Assembly: GCA_001013295.1 (NCBI GenBank)
Contig: LAZY01000005.1
Location: 108,565-172,564, forward strand
DNA: 64,000 bases
Reading direction: 5' to 3'
DNA from: Chryseobacterium indologenes
GTDB lineage: Bacteria > Bacteroidota > Bacteroidia > Flavobacteriales > Weeksellaceae
Positions 17,196 through 25,210 of the stretch are shown here, piece after piece; the first letter of the stretch is position 1; each line of letters starts with the position of its first letter. The notes under the pieces are model-generated. The model was not told the origin of the DNA and ran no database searches. It was given only the letters and a program-made list of their open reading frames with translations. The translations under genes and the position numbers were made by a program.

Positions 17196-17225
17196 CAAAA
17201 ATAGTAATTTTAAATGAATATTCAA
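17196..17225 (-). promoter_or_regulatory. Consensus flavobacterial promoter for the small RNA
   Basis: TTG at 17225-17223, a 19-base spacer, and TATTTTTG at 17203-17196 on the minus strand match TTG-N(17-20)-TAnnTTTG. The -33 part lies just past the stop of the reductase gene that ends at 17229. No start codon of a gene follows within 250 bases. Confidence 0.7.
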
Positions 17226-17228
17226 ATT

Positions 17229-17780
17229 CTATTTTTCAAGGATCGTTTCAATCGCCGCAATCTTCTTGATTTTATCCTTTAATTCGGTGTTTTTCTCTTC
17301 GTTAGAAATTTTCTGAGCTGCTTTATCAAAGTTATCATTGAAGAAAGGAAGAGAAAAAGTCTCCACCACATTTCCACCGTGGAAAGGAAAGCGCTTGGAT
17401 GCTGCTTCCAAAACTCCTGCTCCACCTCTGCCTCCCGGAGATGTAGACATCAATAGCATCGGCACTTCATTCCATACGGTTCTGTCTTTAATTCTGGATA
17501 CCCAGTCGAACACATTCTTGAATGCTGTAGAATAAGTTCCGTTGTGCTCGCCCAAAGAAACCAACAACACATCTGCCCCATCAATTTTGGCTGCAAAGTC
17601 ATGCGCTTCCTGAGGAACACCACCTGCTAATTCTCTTTCATGTTTGTAAATAGGCATTTCAAAAGGATTCAAGTCGATCACTTCTGCTTCTGCATTTTCA
17701 AATAAAGTGGATGCATAAGCCACCAACTGCTTGTTCATTGAAACCTCTGAGTTACTTCCTGCTATTGCTAAAATTTTCAT
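17229..17780 (-). CDS. NADPH-dependent FMN reductase family protein
   Basis: This 183-residue flavodoxin-like protein starts MKILAIAGSNSEVSMN, where GSNSxxSxN is the FMN phosphate loop. It contains LVSLGEHNGTYSTAFKNVFDW (the E-x-N-G-x-x-x-x-x-K-N-x-x-D-W motif) and a later STSPGGRGG loop, which together define the NADPH-dependent FMN reductase / azoreductase-like family. It would reduce quinones or flavins with NADPH in the cytoplasm. Its own promoter lies right after the pirin gene stop. Pirins and quinone reductases both act on redox-active aromatics, so their adjacency may be functional; this is inference. Confidence 0.9.
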   Translation of the reverse strand: MKILAIAGSNSEVSMNKQLVAYASTLFENAEAEVIDLNPFEMPIYKHERELAGGVPQEAHDFAAKIDGADVLLVSLGEHNGTYSTAFKNVFDWVSRIKDRTVWNEVPMLLMSTSPGGRGGAGVLEAASKRFPFHGGNVVETFSLPFFNDNFDKAAQKISNEEKNTELKDKIKKIAAIETILEK

Positions 17781-17863
17781 ATGTAGTAATTATTTTTTGT
17801 TGTAGAGAATAGTAACCAGTTCTTGGATGGCGATTCTCTATATATTTTTAATTTTTAAGGATA

Positions 17864-17871
17864 CAAATTTA
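17864..17871 (-). promoter_or_regulatory. -7 element for the FMN reductase gene
   Basis: TAAATTTG on the minus strand lies 84 bases upstream of the reductase start and six bases past the pirin stop, giving the reductase its own promoter. Confidence 0.5.
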
Positions 17872-17876
17872 GTTTT

Positions 17877-18605
17877 TTATTTAAGATATGAAGGCAATTC
17901 CATTGGTACTTCCATCAATAATATTTCTGCATCTTCCACTGCTTCGATATTAAAGCTTTGCGTATCCCAGATCCCCAAACCGTCTCTTTCATTCAGAACA
18001 CGGTCTCCTACTTTTGCACTTCCTTTTAAAACAAAAGCATAAACTCCGTTTCCTTTTTTGTTCAACATATAGTTTTTGCCGTTTCCTTTTTTGAAGTTAG
18101 CCAGATTGAACCAGGCATCCTGGTGAATCCATACTCCGTCATCATTTTTATTTGGAGATAAAATCTGTTGGAATCCGTTAATTTTCTCTCCTTCTTTGAT
18201 ACTTTTCTGGTCATACCTTGGTTCAACATTCAATTCTCTTGGGAAAACCCAGATTTGTAAGAATTTTACTTCTTCATCTTTATTTTTGTTGTATTCACTG
18301 TGTTGTACTCCGGTTCCGGCACTCATCACCTGAATTTCTCCTTTTCTGATCACCGCAGTAGTTCCCATTGAATCTTTGTGTTCCAAATCTCCTTCCAAAG
18401 GAATAGAGATAATTTCCATATCCCTGTGCGGGTGTGTTCCGAATCCCATTCCCTGAGAAACGGTGTCGTCATTCAATACTCTCAACACTCCAAAGTTGGT
18501 TCTGTCTCTGTTCTGATAGTTTGCAAAACTGAAGGTATGATAAGAGTTTAACCAACCATGATTGGCATGGCCTCTTGAATCTGCTTTATGATATACTGTT
18601 TTCAT
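17877..18605 (-). CDS. Pirin family protein
   Basis: The start MKTVYHKADSRGHANHGWL at 18605 (242 residues) was chosen because a promoter element sits at 18627-18634, over the alternative ATG at 18629. Pirin hallmarks are the N-terminal cupin metal ligands HPHRDME, a later histidine in GVQHSEYN and the glutamate usually found near it. The C-terminal cupin-like half is weaker. YhhW-type bacterial pirins can have quercetin 2,3-dioxygenase activity, while others bind partner proteins. The actual role here is not known. It is upstream of a flavin reductase on the same strand. Confidence 0.92.
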   Translation of the reverse strand: MKTVYHKADSRGHANHGWLNSYHTFSFANYQNRDRTNFGVLRVLNDDTVSQGMGFGTHPHRDMEIISIPLEGDLEHKDSMGTTAVIRKGEIQVMSAGTGVQHSEYNKNKDEEVKFLQIWVFPRELNVEPRYDQKSIKEGEKINGFQQILSPNKNDDGVWIHQDAWFNLANFKKGNGKNYMLNKKGNGVYAFVLKGSAKVGDRVLNERDGLGIWDTQSFNIEAVEDAEILLMEVPMELPSYLK

Positions 18606-18626
18606 TTCTGTGATTATTTTATGGTA

Positions 18627-18634
18627 CAAATGTA
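18627..18634 (-). promoter_or_regulatory. -7 element for the pirin gene
   Basis: TACATTTG on the minus strand, 21 bases before the chosen pirin start. It overlaps the longer possible start at 18629 and so argues against that start. Confidence 0.6.
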
Positions 18635-18796
18635 CGGGATATGGATGTTGAAAAATGTTGATGTAGGTTAAGAAAGGAGATTAAGGAAGAGTTAAAGAGC
18701 AAAGGAAGCAGAGAAAGTAGAGAAAGTGGAGAGAATGGAAAGGGTATTATGAAAATATTTTTTATGTCTAGGCGAGCTTATGGATAAGGATATTAT

Positions 18797-18863
18797 AAGT
18801 TTTGACTGAAATCATTGGGCTAAATATAAAATACAAAAGCGAGCTAAAGCCCGCTTCTATTGA
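18797..18863. repeat. Dispersed GGCTAAAGCC-type palindromic element, copy 2
   Basis: Homologous along its length to 1918-1984, starting AAGTTTTG and ending CTATTGA. The strong hairpin AAGCGAGC-TAAA-GCCCGCTT lies at about 18837-18856, with compensating changes relative to copy 1. The gap 18606-18935 otherwise holds only the pirin promoter and a purine-rich stretch (18660-18750); no gene is visible. Confidence 0.65.
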
Positions 18864-18935
18864 ATGAATTATTATTCTTAATGTATTGTAGACATTAGCA
18901 GCTCCATTTTTTTGGTTTGCAGTCTGATTCTGACT

Positions 18936-20318
18936 TTAAAAATGTACCTGCTTAATTTCCTCTTCAATTTCCTTGGGAGTTTCTTCTTCTGATCTTATGA
19001 ATATCATAGTAACCACTGCCCCGATCAGCATACAAACACCTCCTACCACAACGTAATCGATAGCCAGTTTTCCAAAGATATTGCTGACAATAGGTCCACC
19101 GAAAATTCCGTTAATAATTTGCGGAATTACGATAAAGAAATTGAATATTCCCATATAAACTCCCATTTTTCTTTGTGGGATTACTTCAATCAGCATAGCA
19201 TAAGGCATGGCCAGAATACTTGCCCAGGCAAATCCTAAGCCGATCATTGACATCCACAGATGGTCTACATCTTTAATAAAGTACATTGAGATCAATCCCA
19301 AGCCTCCACAAAGTAAAGCCAATGCATGGGTCTGTTTTTTCCCGATCTTTTTAGCAATAGGTGTTAACAGGAATGCAAATGGGATCGCCCAAAGATTATA
19401 CATTCCGAAAAGCTTACCGGTCAAATCTCCGGCATCATTGAATGCTTTTGAATGGGTATCCTCGGGAGAAAGACCAAAATGATGTGTTGCAAGAGCACTG
19501 GTTGTAAATACCCACATGGTAAATAAGGCAAACCATGAGAAGAACTGTACAATTCCCAGTTTTTTCATTTGGGTAGGGATCGTAGCAAAGTCCTTGAAAA
19601 TATCTGAGAATTTAGATTTTTCATTTTCTACTTCTGCACCCTCTTCAAATGCTGCAAATTCTTCCGGGGAATACTCTTTAGTAGTAATAATGGTGTACAA
19701 AATAGATATGATCAACAATACAGCACCTATATAAAAGGAATAAATTACATTGTCTGCGACAAAACCTTTCGGAGCAACATTGGAAATCCCCAGCTTTGTC
19801 AACCAATCAGGCAGATAGGAACCAAGTACAGCTCCAAACCCAATCAGAATCGTCTGCACTGAAAATCCTATAGTACCCTGATGTTTCGGAAGCATATCCC
19901 CCACCAAAGCCCTGAAAGGTTCCATAGCAATATTAACTGAGGCATCCATCATAGCCAGGAAAATAACCGCTAGTAAAAGTGCATTCGCAGCAAACATCTG
20001 TGTTACGGAAGCTGCATTCGGAAGCAGAACCAGCCCTATTGCACACAAAACAGCTCCGATTAGAAAATAAGGCTTTCTCCTTCCCAACGGACTCCATGTA
20101 TTGTCTCCCATATGCCCAATAATAGGCTGCACAATGAGTCCGGTAATAGGAGCTACCAGCCAGAACCAGGACAACTCATGAACGTCTGCTCCTAAATTGG
20201 CAAGAATCCGGCTTGCGTTTCCATTTTGCAACCCAAAAGCCATCTGGATTCCTAAGAACCCCATACTCATATTGATGATCTGAGTAAGTGAAAGTTCCGG
20301 TTTTATTTTTTTAGTCAT
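18936..20318 (-). CDS. MFS sugar carrier, maltose/maltodextrin type
   Basis: This 460-residue protein has about 12 membrane segments. Its N-terminus (NMSMGFLGIQMAFGLQNGN) and the first cytoplasmic loop (GDNTWSPLGRRKPYFLIG) are typical of SLC45/GPH-like sugar transporters found beside amylase genes in Bacteroidota. It probably brings maltose or maltodextrins across the inner membrane by cation symport. It ends the tight run amylase (9-base gap) NTF2-like (14-base gap) carrier, which supports that substrate. Specificity is inferred from neighbours rather than from binding residues. Confidence 0.88.
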   Translation of the reverse strand: MTKKIKPELSLTQIINMSMGFLGIQMAFGLQNGNASRILANLGADVHELSWFWLVAPITGLIVQPIIGHMGDNTWSPLGRRKPYFLIGAVLCAIGLVLLPNAASVTQMFAANALLLAVIFLAMMDASVNIAMEPFRALVGDMLPKHQGTIGFSVQTILIGFGAVLGSYLPDWLTKLGISNVAPKGFVADNVIYSFYIGAVLLIISILYTIITTKEYSPEEFAAFEEGAEVENEKSKFSDIFKDFATIPTQMKKLGIVQFFSWFALFTMWVFTTSALATHHFGLSPEDTHSKAFNDAGDLTGKLFGMYNLWAIPFAFLLTPIAKKIGKKQTHALALLCGGLGLISMYFIKDVDHLWMSMIGLGFAWASILAMPYAMLIEVIPQRKMGVYMGIFNFFIVIPQIINGIFGGPIVSNIFGKLAIDYVVVGGVCMLIGAVVTMIFIRSEEETPKEIEEEIKQVHF

Positions 20319-20332
20319 TGCTACTTTTATGA

Positions 20333-20854
20333 TTACTTTGTTTTTAATTCCTGGATCAGTACATCTTCTAATGCTGTTTTGTCAGCAACCACTTTATCTA
20401 CTACGTCATTAGGAACCGTCATAGAAAGTACATACTGTTTTACTTTCCAGCTTCCATTGATCTTTTCTACAACGCCTGAACCTCTGCAAATCTTCATCTG
20501 GGTATCCAGCAATTCGTCAAACCAAGCCAGTTTTCCGCCTTTACTGAAATAAATATTCCTTTTCAGGGCTGTAAAATTCCAGGTTTTCTTTTTGTCGAAA
20601 TGAGGTTTTGCCCAGACCATAAATGCTTTTTTATCCCAAATTTCGGTAGCATCTGTTCCGATAAAGGTAGATTCGTCAGCAAAATAGTTGAAATAAGTTG
20701 TATAATCTGCTTTTGCAGCAGCTGCATTAAACCCATCAAGCATGGTACTGATCTCTGATTTTTCTTTTTCAAATGCTTTGGTTGATTGTGCTGAAAGTAA
20801 CGAAAACCCAAATAAACAAAGGATCAATGTATGGACAGCTATTAATTTTTTCAT
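20333..20854 (-). CDS. Exported NTF2/SnoaL-like (DUF4440-type) protein
   Basis: This 173-residue protein has a signal peptide ending LLSAQ. The mature part has the NTF2-like cone fold pattern: a helix with MLDGFNAAAAKADYTTYFNY, DESTFIGTDATEIWDK, then beta strands ending with GSWKVKQYVLSM. Such domains bind small molecules or act as hydrolytic or isomerising pockets; here the function is unknown. It sits between the GH13 amylase and the sugar carrier with gaps of 9 and 14 bases, so it is almost certainly cotranscribed. A paralogue of similar size is at 48837-49337. Confidence 0.8.
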   Translation of the reverse strand: MKKLIAVHTLILCLFGFSLLSAQSTKAFEKEKSEISTMLDGFNAAAAKADYTTYFNYFADESTFIGTDATEIWDKKAFMVWAKPHFDKKKTWNFTALKRNIYFSKGGKLAWFDELLDTQMKICRGSGVVEKINGSWKVKQYVLSMTVPNDVVDKVVADKTALEDVLIQELKTK

Positions 20855-20863
20855 TGGTAATAT

Positions 20864-22726
20864 TTATTTTTCAAGTTCAATAATAAACGAAGTCTTTGCA
20901 GGAATTGTTATCCCATTCTGTAATATTAATTCTTTCCCCGAAATAATTTCTTTTCCTTTCGAAAACCCTTTCAGCGATTCTTCAAAATGTTTCAGGTCCA
21001 GCGTCTGGTCTTTTACATTATTGTTGAGAACCACCATTACACTTTCTTTATCATTGTATCTGAAATAAGTAAAAACGCCGTCTTTAGGAACGAAATTTTT
21101 AGTTTTCCCTGTATGGATCACTTCTTTTCCTTTTCTCCAGTTCAATAATTTCTGGGTAAACCTGAAAAATTCTTTCTGCTCCGGAGTCTGTGTTGCCGGA
21201 TTGAAAGCGTTCTGTTTATCAGATTTCCAGCCTCCCGGAAAGTCTCTGCGAATATCAGCATCCCCACCTTTTGTCTTATTTCCCCGCATTCCTATTTCTG
21301 AACCGTAATAGATCTGTGGAATTCCACGAACCGTTGAGATCAATGTTAATCCCATTTTGTAGGCTTTAGGATCAGCATTAAAGATCTCATTCCATCTTTC
21401 TGTATCATGGTTTTCAAAGAAAACCAAGAGATTGTTAATGTCCGGATAAAGGAAATCACTTGTAAACGCATCATAAAGTTTGATCATCCCTTTATCCCAG
21501 CTTTCTTTTTCCTTAAGAGCTTTTGGCATTTCACTGAACAGTACAAAATCCATTACTGAAGGCAGATTCGAGTTATATCCCGCTGCTTCTCCTGTTTTAG
21601 AATCCTTCTGCCAGGCAGAAATATGCCCTGGTGTGGAAAGCCAGGTTTCGCCTACGATATTAAACTTCGGGTATTCATCGGTAATCGCTTTGGCCCATTT
21701 TGCCATTGCTTCTTTATCATTATAAGGATAGGTATCTACCCGGAAGCCGCCCAATTCGGCATATTCAATCCACCAGATTGCATTTTGGGTCAGGTATTTC
21801 AGTACCAGCGGATTTTTCTGATTGATGTCCGGCATGGTGGTATCAAACCATCCATCCAACGCATATTTTTTATCTATTTCAGAGGCATTGGTATCGAATT
21901 GGGAGGTGATTTTATAATTGGATCTTTTGAAACCGTTCTTCCCGTCATTAAACCAGTGAATCCAGTCTTTTGTAGGCAGATCTTTCATCATCCAGTGTGA
22001 AATTCCCCAGTGATTGGTCACATAATCCATCACCAGCTTCATATTTCTCTTATTCAGTTCCTGGGACAGTGTTCTGTAGTCTTCATTGGTCCCGTAACGG
22101 GCGTCAATTTTATACAGATCGGTCTGAGCATAGCCATGATAAGAGTATACTTTTTCGTTATCTTCATTCACAGGGGTAAGCCAAACGGCTGTTGCTCCCA
22201 GATTCTGAATATAATCGAGGTTATTAATGATTCCACGCAGATCTCCGCCGTGTCTTCCGTTAGGTAAATTTCGATTTGCTTTCTCTGTGAGTACCGGACT
22301 TGAATCGTTTTTCTCGTCCCCATTGGCAAAACGATCCGGCATGATCAGGTACATTACATCTTTTGAAGTATAAGATTCACGGTCTGCTGATCCGGAATTC
22401 CTCTGTTTAAGTTCATAAGTGTAAGAATCCAGATTCTTCCCTTCTTTTTTTATATTGATTGTAAACTTCGGAACGTTGATTTCATTGGTATTGACCGTAA
22501 TAAAAACATAATTCGGGTTTTCTACCTTCTGAATATTTTTGATCTGTATTCCGTCTGAAAGGGTAATTTCATTATTTCCAATTCCTTTTCCGTAAACGAG
22601 GATCTGAAGTTCAGGATTTTTCATTCCCTTCCACCAGAATGCCGGCTCTACTTTTTCTACTGTTTTTAATTGTGAAAAAGCTATTGAAGCAGCAGAAAGG
22701 GCAAAAAACACGTATATTTTTCTCAT
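20864..22726 (-). CDS. GH13 alpha-amylase / cyclomaltodextrinase, exported
   Basis: This 620-residue protein has a signal peptide (VFFALSAASIAFSQ). An N-terminal beta-sandwich (about 25-120) as in cyclomaltodextrinases precedes the GH13 barrel. Region I is DYVTNH, the nucleophile aspartate is in GGFRVDTY, the acid/base glutamate in NIVGETWL and the third aspartate in FFENHDT. A C-terminal Greek-key domain follows. SusA-like enzymes of this type cut maltodextrins and pullulan in the periplasm. It is first in the operon with the NTF2-like protein and the sugar carrier. Confidence 0.93.
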   Translation of the reverse strand: MRKIYVFFALSAASIAFSQLKTVEKVEPAFWWKGMKNPELQILVYGKGIGNNEITLSDGIQIKNIQKVENPNYVFITVNTNEINVPKFTINIKKEGKNLDSYTYELKQRNSGSADRESYTSKDVMYLIMPDRFANGDEKNDSSPVLTEKANRNLPNGRHGGDLRGIINNLDYIQNLGATAVWLTPVNEDNEKVYSYHGYAQTDLYKIDARYGTNEDYRTLSQELNKRNMKLVMDYVTNHWGISHWMMKDLPTKDWIHWFNDGKNGFKRSNYKITSQFDTNASEIDKKYALDGWFDTTMPDINQKNPLVLKYLTQNAIWWIEYAELGGFRVDTYPYNDKEAMAKWAKAITDEYPKFNIVGETWLSTPGHISAWQKDSKTGEAAGYNSNLPSVMDFVLFSEMPKALKEKESWDKGMIKLYDAFTSDFLYPDINNLLVFFENHDTERWNEIFNADPKAYKMGLTLISTVRGIPQIYYGSEIGMRGNKTKGGDADIRRDFPGGWKSDKQNAFNPATQTPEQKEFFRFTQKLLNWRKGKEVIHTGKTKNFVPKDGVFTYFRYNDKESVMVVLNNNVKDQTLDLKHFEESLKGFSKGKEIISGKELILQNGITIPAKTSFIIELEK

Positions 22727-23048
22727 AACTTAGTCTTAATCTTCAATTCAACAATCAGCTGCACACCAAAAACGCTATTAAAAACACTATTTATTATTTT
22801 GAAAATCAATATTTTAAACAAAACACAAACGATTTTAGCGATGAACAACTTAGCAGCAAATTACGATTTTTTTTAGGAGTTATTGCTAAATAATGAACAG
22901 AATTCTCTTTTATTAATCGATATTCCGGGATTTTTTGATTCTGTCTAAATTTAATCTGAATATTTCCGCTCATTTCCCATTTATTGATGATGGTTTTACA
23001 ATAACAGCTTAAATTTTTATTAAATTTTCATTAATTCATGCTCAGAGA
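22727..23048. other. AT-rich divergent promoter region, no gene
   Basis: This 322-base spacer separates the amylase start (minus strand) from the sterol-desaturase-like start (plus strand). I see no open frame, terminator or clear repeat. The sequence AAACGATT near 22827 resembles part of the palindrome upstream of susC at 33219-33240, but it is not itself palindromic. Confidence 0.4.
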
Positions 23049-24092
23049 ATGATATTTAAAGTAAAAAACATACTTTTAAACTATTTAATGTTTAGTTTTA
23101 CAGAAAAAATGTTTGATTTTAGTAAAATGTTTGAAAGTGATGGGCCGGATATTGTTTATCCTTGGGCCATTCCTATGTTCGCGGGTATCATTTTTATAGA
23201 GATGGCCTACAGCCACTTCAATAAAGAAAAGCTTTATGAAACGAAAGATGTAGCTACCAACGTTCTATTAGCTCTTTTAAATTATAGCCTTGACATCATT
23301 ATGAAAGGATTTTCCATGCTCGTTATGATGTTCTTTTACTATCATCGTATTTTTGATTGGGAAGTTGGAATCTGGTACTGGATTGCAGTATTCTTAGCCC
23401 AGGATTTTGCCTATTATGTTCATCATTACGTAGATCATCATTCCCGTGTCTTCTGGGCAGTACATATTACCCATCATAATTCTGACTATTTCAATATTAC
23501 TACGGGATTCAGAAGTCCAGTATTTCAGCCATTGTACAGATATTTATTTTTCTCACCTTTAGCATTTATCGGGTTCCATCCACTGCATGTCATGGTAGCT
23601 TATTCTGCTATTCAGATTTATGGAACTTTTGTACATACACAATCTATAAAAAGCATGGGCTTCCTGGAACATATTTTGGTAACGCCATCCCACCACCGCG
23701 TACACCATGCATGCAACATAAAGTATCTGGACCGCAATATGGGAATGGGACTGATTATCTGGGACAAAATCTTCGGAACATTTGAAAAGGAAGATCCTGA
23801 AGTTCCTGTAAAATATGGGATCTATCCTAAAATGAAGTCTAAAGATCCAGCCACAGTTTTGTTTTACGAATGGAGAAGAATCGGAAAAGACCTGAGACAA
23901 CCAGGGCTTTCTATTAAAGATCGCCTGAAATATCTCTTCTACTCACCAGGATGGAGACATGATGGCACTGGAAAAACGGTGAAACAATTCCAGAGGGAAT
24001 ACAAAGAAAAAATTAAAAACAGACCACAGAAGTCTCAATCTGAACAAACAGAACAGACAGAGGTCTCAGAACCGGAATATACCACGAATTAA
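23049..24092 (+). CDS. Sterol desaturase / fatty-acid hydroxylase superfamily membrane protein
   Basis: This 347-residue protein has four to five hydrophobic segments and the histidine clusters of the di-iron membrane hydroxylases: HHYVDHHS (about residues 137-144), HITHHNS and HRVHHACN. These ligands bind two irons that insert oxygen into lipids or carotenoids. The C-terminal 60 residues are hydrophilic and rich in Q and E. Bacteria lack typical sterols, so a hydroxylated lipid product is inferred. It is a lone plus-strand gene within the sus region and ends at a strong bidirectional terminator. Confidence 0.9.
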   Translation: MIFKVKNILLNYLMFSFTEKMFDFSKMFESDGPDIVYPWAIPMFAGIIFIEMAYSHFNKEKLYETKDVATNVLLALLNYSLDIIMKGFSMLVMMFFYYHRIFDWEVGIWYWIAVFLAQDFAYYVHHYVDHHSRVFWAVHITHHNSDYFNITTGFRSPVFQPLYRYLFFSPLAFIGFHPLHVMVAYSAIQIYGTFVHTQSIKSMGFLEHILVTPSHHRVHHACNIKYLDRNMGMGLIIWDKIFGTFEKEDPEVPVKYGIYPKMKSKDPATVLFYEWRRIGKDLRQPGLSIKDRLKYLFYSPGWRHDGTGKTVKQFQREYKEKIKNRPQKSQSEQTEQTEVSEPEYTTN

Positions 24093-24098
24093 AAAAAG

Positions 24099-24130
24099 AA
24101 ATCCCCCAGTCTAAACAGCTTGGGGGATTT
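24099..24130. terminator. Bidirectional terminator
   Basis: AAATCCCCCA pairs with TGGGGGATTT around a 12-base loop, with A-rich and T-rich flanks. It serves the convergent sterol-desaturase-like and SBF-like genes. Confidence 0.85.
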
Positions 24131-24144
24131 TAATTATAAAAATT

Positions 24145-25131
24145 CTATACTTTATTTTCTATTGATCTTCCAGCAATTTTACTCGCCAGCCAACTTACAT
24201 AAAACAACTGAAAACTATGGTAAACCATAACTGGAAGTAAAAACAAAACTGTCTGTTCTTGAGGAATATTCAAAACCAGTAAAAATAGACTGCCATGAAC
24301 CAAGGATTTCTTTGAACCACAAAAAGTTACTGTAATTATATCTTTAGCATTAAATTTCATCTTTTCTGAAATGAATTTAAGGATATTGTAAACGGCAAAA
24401 AACAGAAAAACAACACTGAAGGCCAGAATTAAAAATATAATAGACGGAACTGAACTAAAAATATTTTCTATAAATGCTGTTGAAAAGCTTTCATAAACTA
24501 TGAGTAAAATGATAAGCCTGTCAAATTCAGCGATAATGTTTGAATATTTTGTTATCCATTTTTTAAAAACAGGATTCAGTACAATTCCTAAAATAATAGG
24601 CAATAGAACTTTCATCAATAGCTGTTGTAATACTTCGCCATGGTTTCCGGAACCCGATTCTGAAGTGAGAAAAAAGCTCATAAGAAGTGGCGTCATCACA
24701 ATCCCAATCAATCCTGAAATAGAAGCATTAAAAATGGCAGAAGTTACATTTCCTTTTGCAATAGACACCATTACGACAGAGGATGAAACAGTAGAAGGCA
24801 ACGCTGCCAGAAAAAATATGGAAAGCCAGATCTCGTAATATTCAGAGCCTTTCACCAAAGGGTAAAACATCAATACCAAAAGAGGAAAAAGGATAAATGT
24901 ACCTGACTGAATCAGCAAATGCAGTTTCCAATTTGAAATATCTTTTACGACTTCTTTCAGATTTAACTTAAGTCCATACAATAAAAAAATCACGGCTATT
25001 CCCCAGTCTATAAAACCAGAAAGGTTAAAATACTGATTGTAGGATTTATCAAAAGGGATCAGTCTAGCCATTACAACCATTCCAATCAGGAGGAGAAGAA
25101 AAATGTTTTGTTTATTAAAAATTTTAGCCAT
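24145..25131 (-). CDS. SBF-like (bile acid:sodium symporter family) membrane transporter
   Basis: The start MAKIFNKQNI at 25131 (328 residues) was chosen because the longer frame to 25179 runs into the terminator hairpin of susB. The protein has about ten membrane segments. The central LAALPSTVSSSVVMVSIAKGN is the conserved cross-over region of the SLC10A7/YfeH-like branch. Homologues transport organic anions, though few substrates are known, and bile acids are unlikely here. It lies directly downstream of susB but behind a strong terminator, so coupling to starch use is uncertain. Confidence 0.85.
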   Translation of the reverse strand: MAKIFNKQNIFLLLLIGMVVMARLIPFDKSYNQYFNLSGFIDWGIAVIFLLYGLKLNLKEVVKDISNWKLHLLIQSGTFILFPLLVLMFYPLVKGSEYYEIWLSIFFLAALPSTVSSSVVMVSIAKGNVTSAIFNASISGLIGIVMTPLLMSFFLTSESGSGNHGEVLQQLLMKVLLPIILGIVLNPVFKKWITKYSNIIAEFDRLIILLIVYESFSTAFIENIFSSVPSIIFLILAFSVVFLFFAVYNILKFISEKMKFNAKDIITVTFCGSKKSLVHGSLFLLVLNIPQEQTVLFLLPVMVYHSFQLFYVSWLASKIAGRSIENKV

Positions 25132-25158
25132 CAACATTAAAAATAAAGCCTTTACAAG

Positions 25159-25193
25159 TAAAAAAATCCTTAAAGGCACAACCTTTAAGGATT
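25159..25193 (-). terminator. Rho-independent terminator of the sus genes
   Basis: On the minus strand AATCCTTAAAGG and CCTTTAAGGATT form a perfect 12-bp stem around a five-base loop, followed by TTTTTT. It lies 18 bases past the susB stop. Confidence 0.9.
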
Positions 25194-25210
25194 ATAAAAT
25201 TAAGAAATTA

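Noticed and set aside
16921..17228. ZTP or purine riboswitch upstream of purM
   Set aside because: No recognisable conserved aptamer sequence of either class could be seen; the locus is listed as an unassigned small RNA instead.
18660..18755. Purine-rich stretch as a gene or regulatory RNA
   Set aside because: It is low-complexity A/G sequence with no open frame, hairpin or promoter; possibly a decayed half of a word-type repeat.
21623..22000. Open frame of 125 codons on the plus strand
   Set aside because: Antisense to the GH13 amylase catalytic region, which is clearly coding; no start signals.
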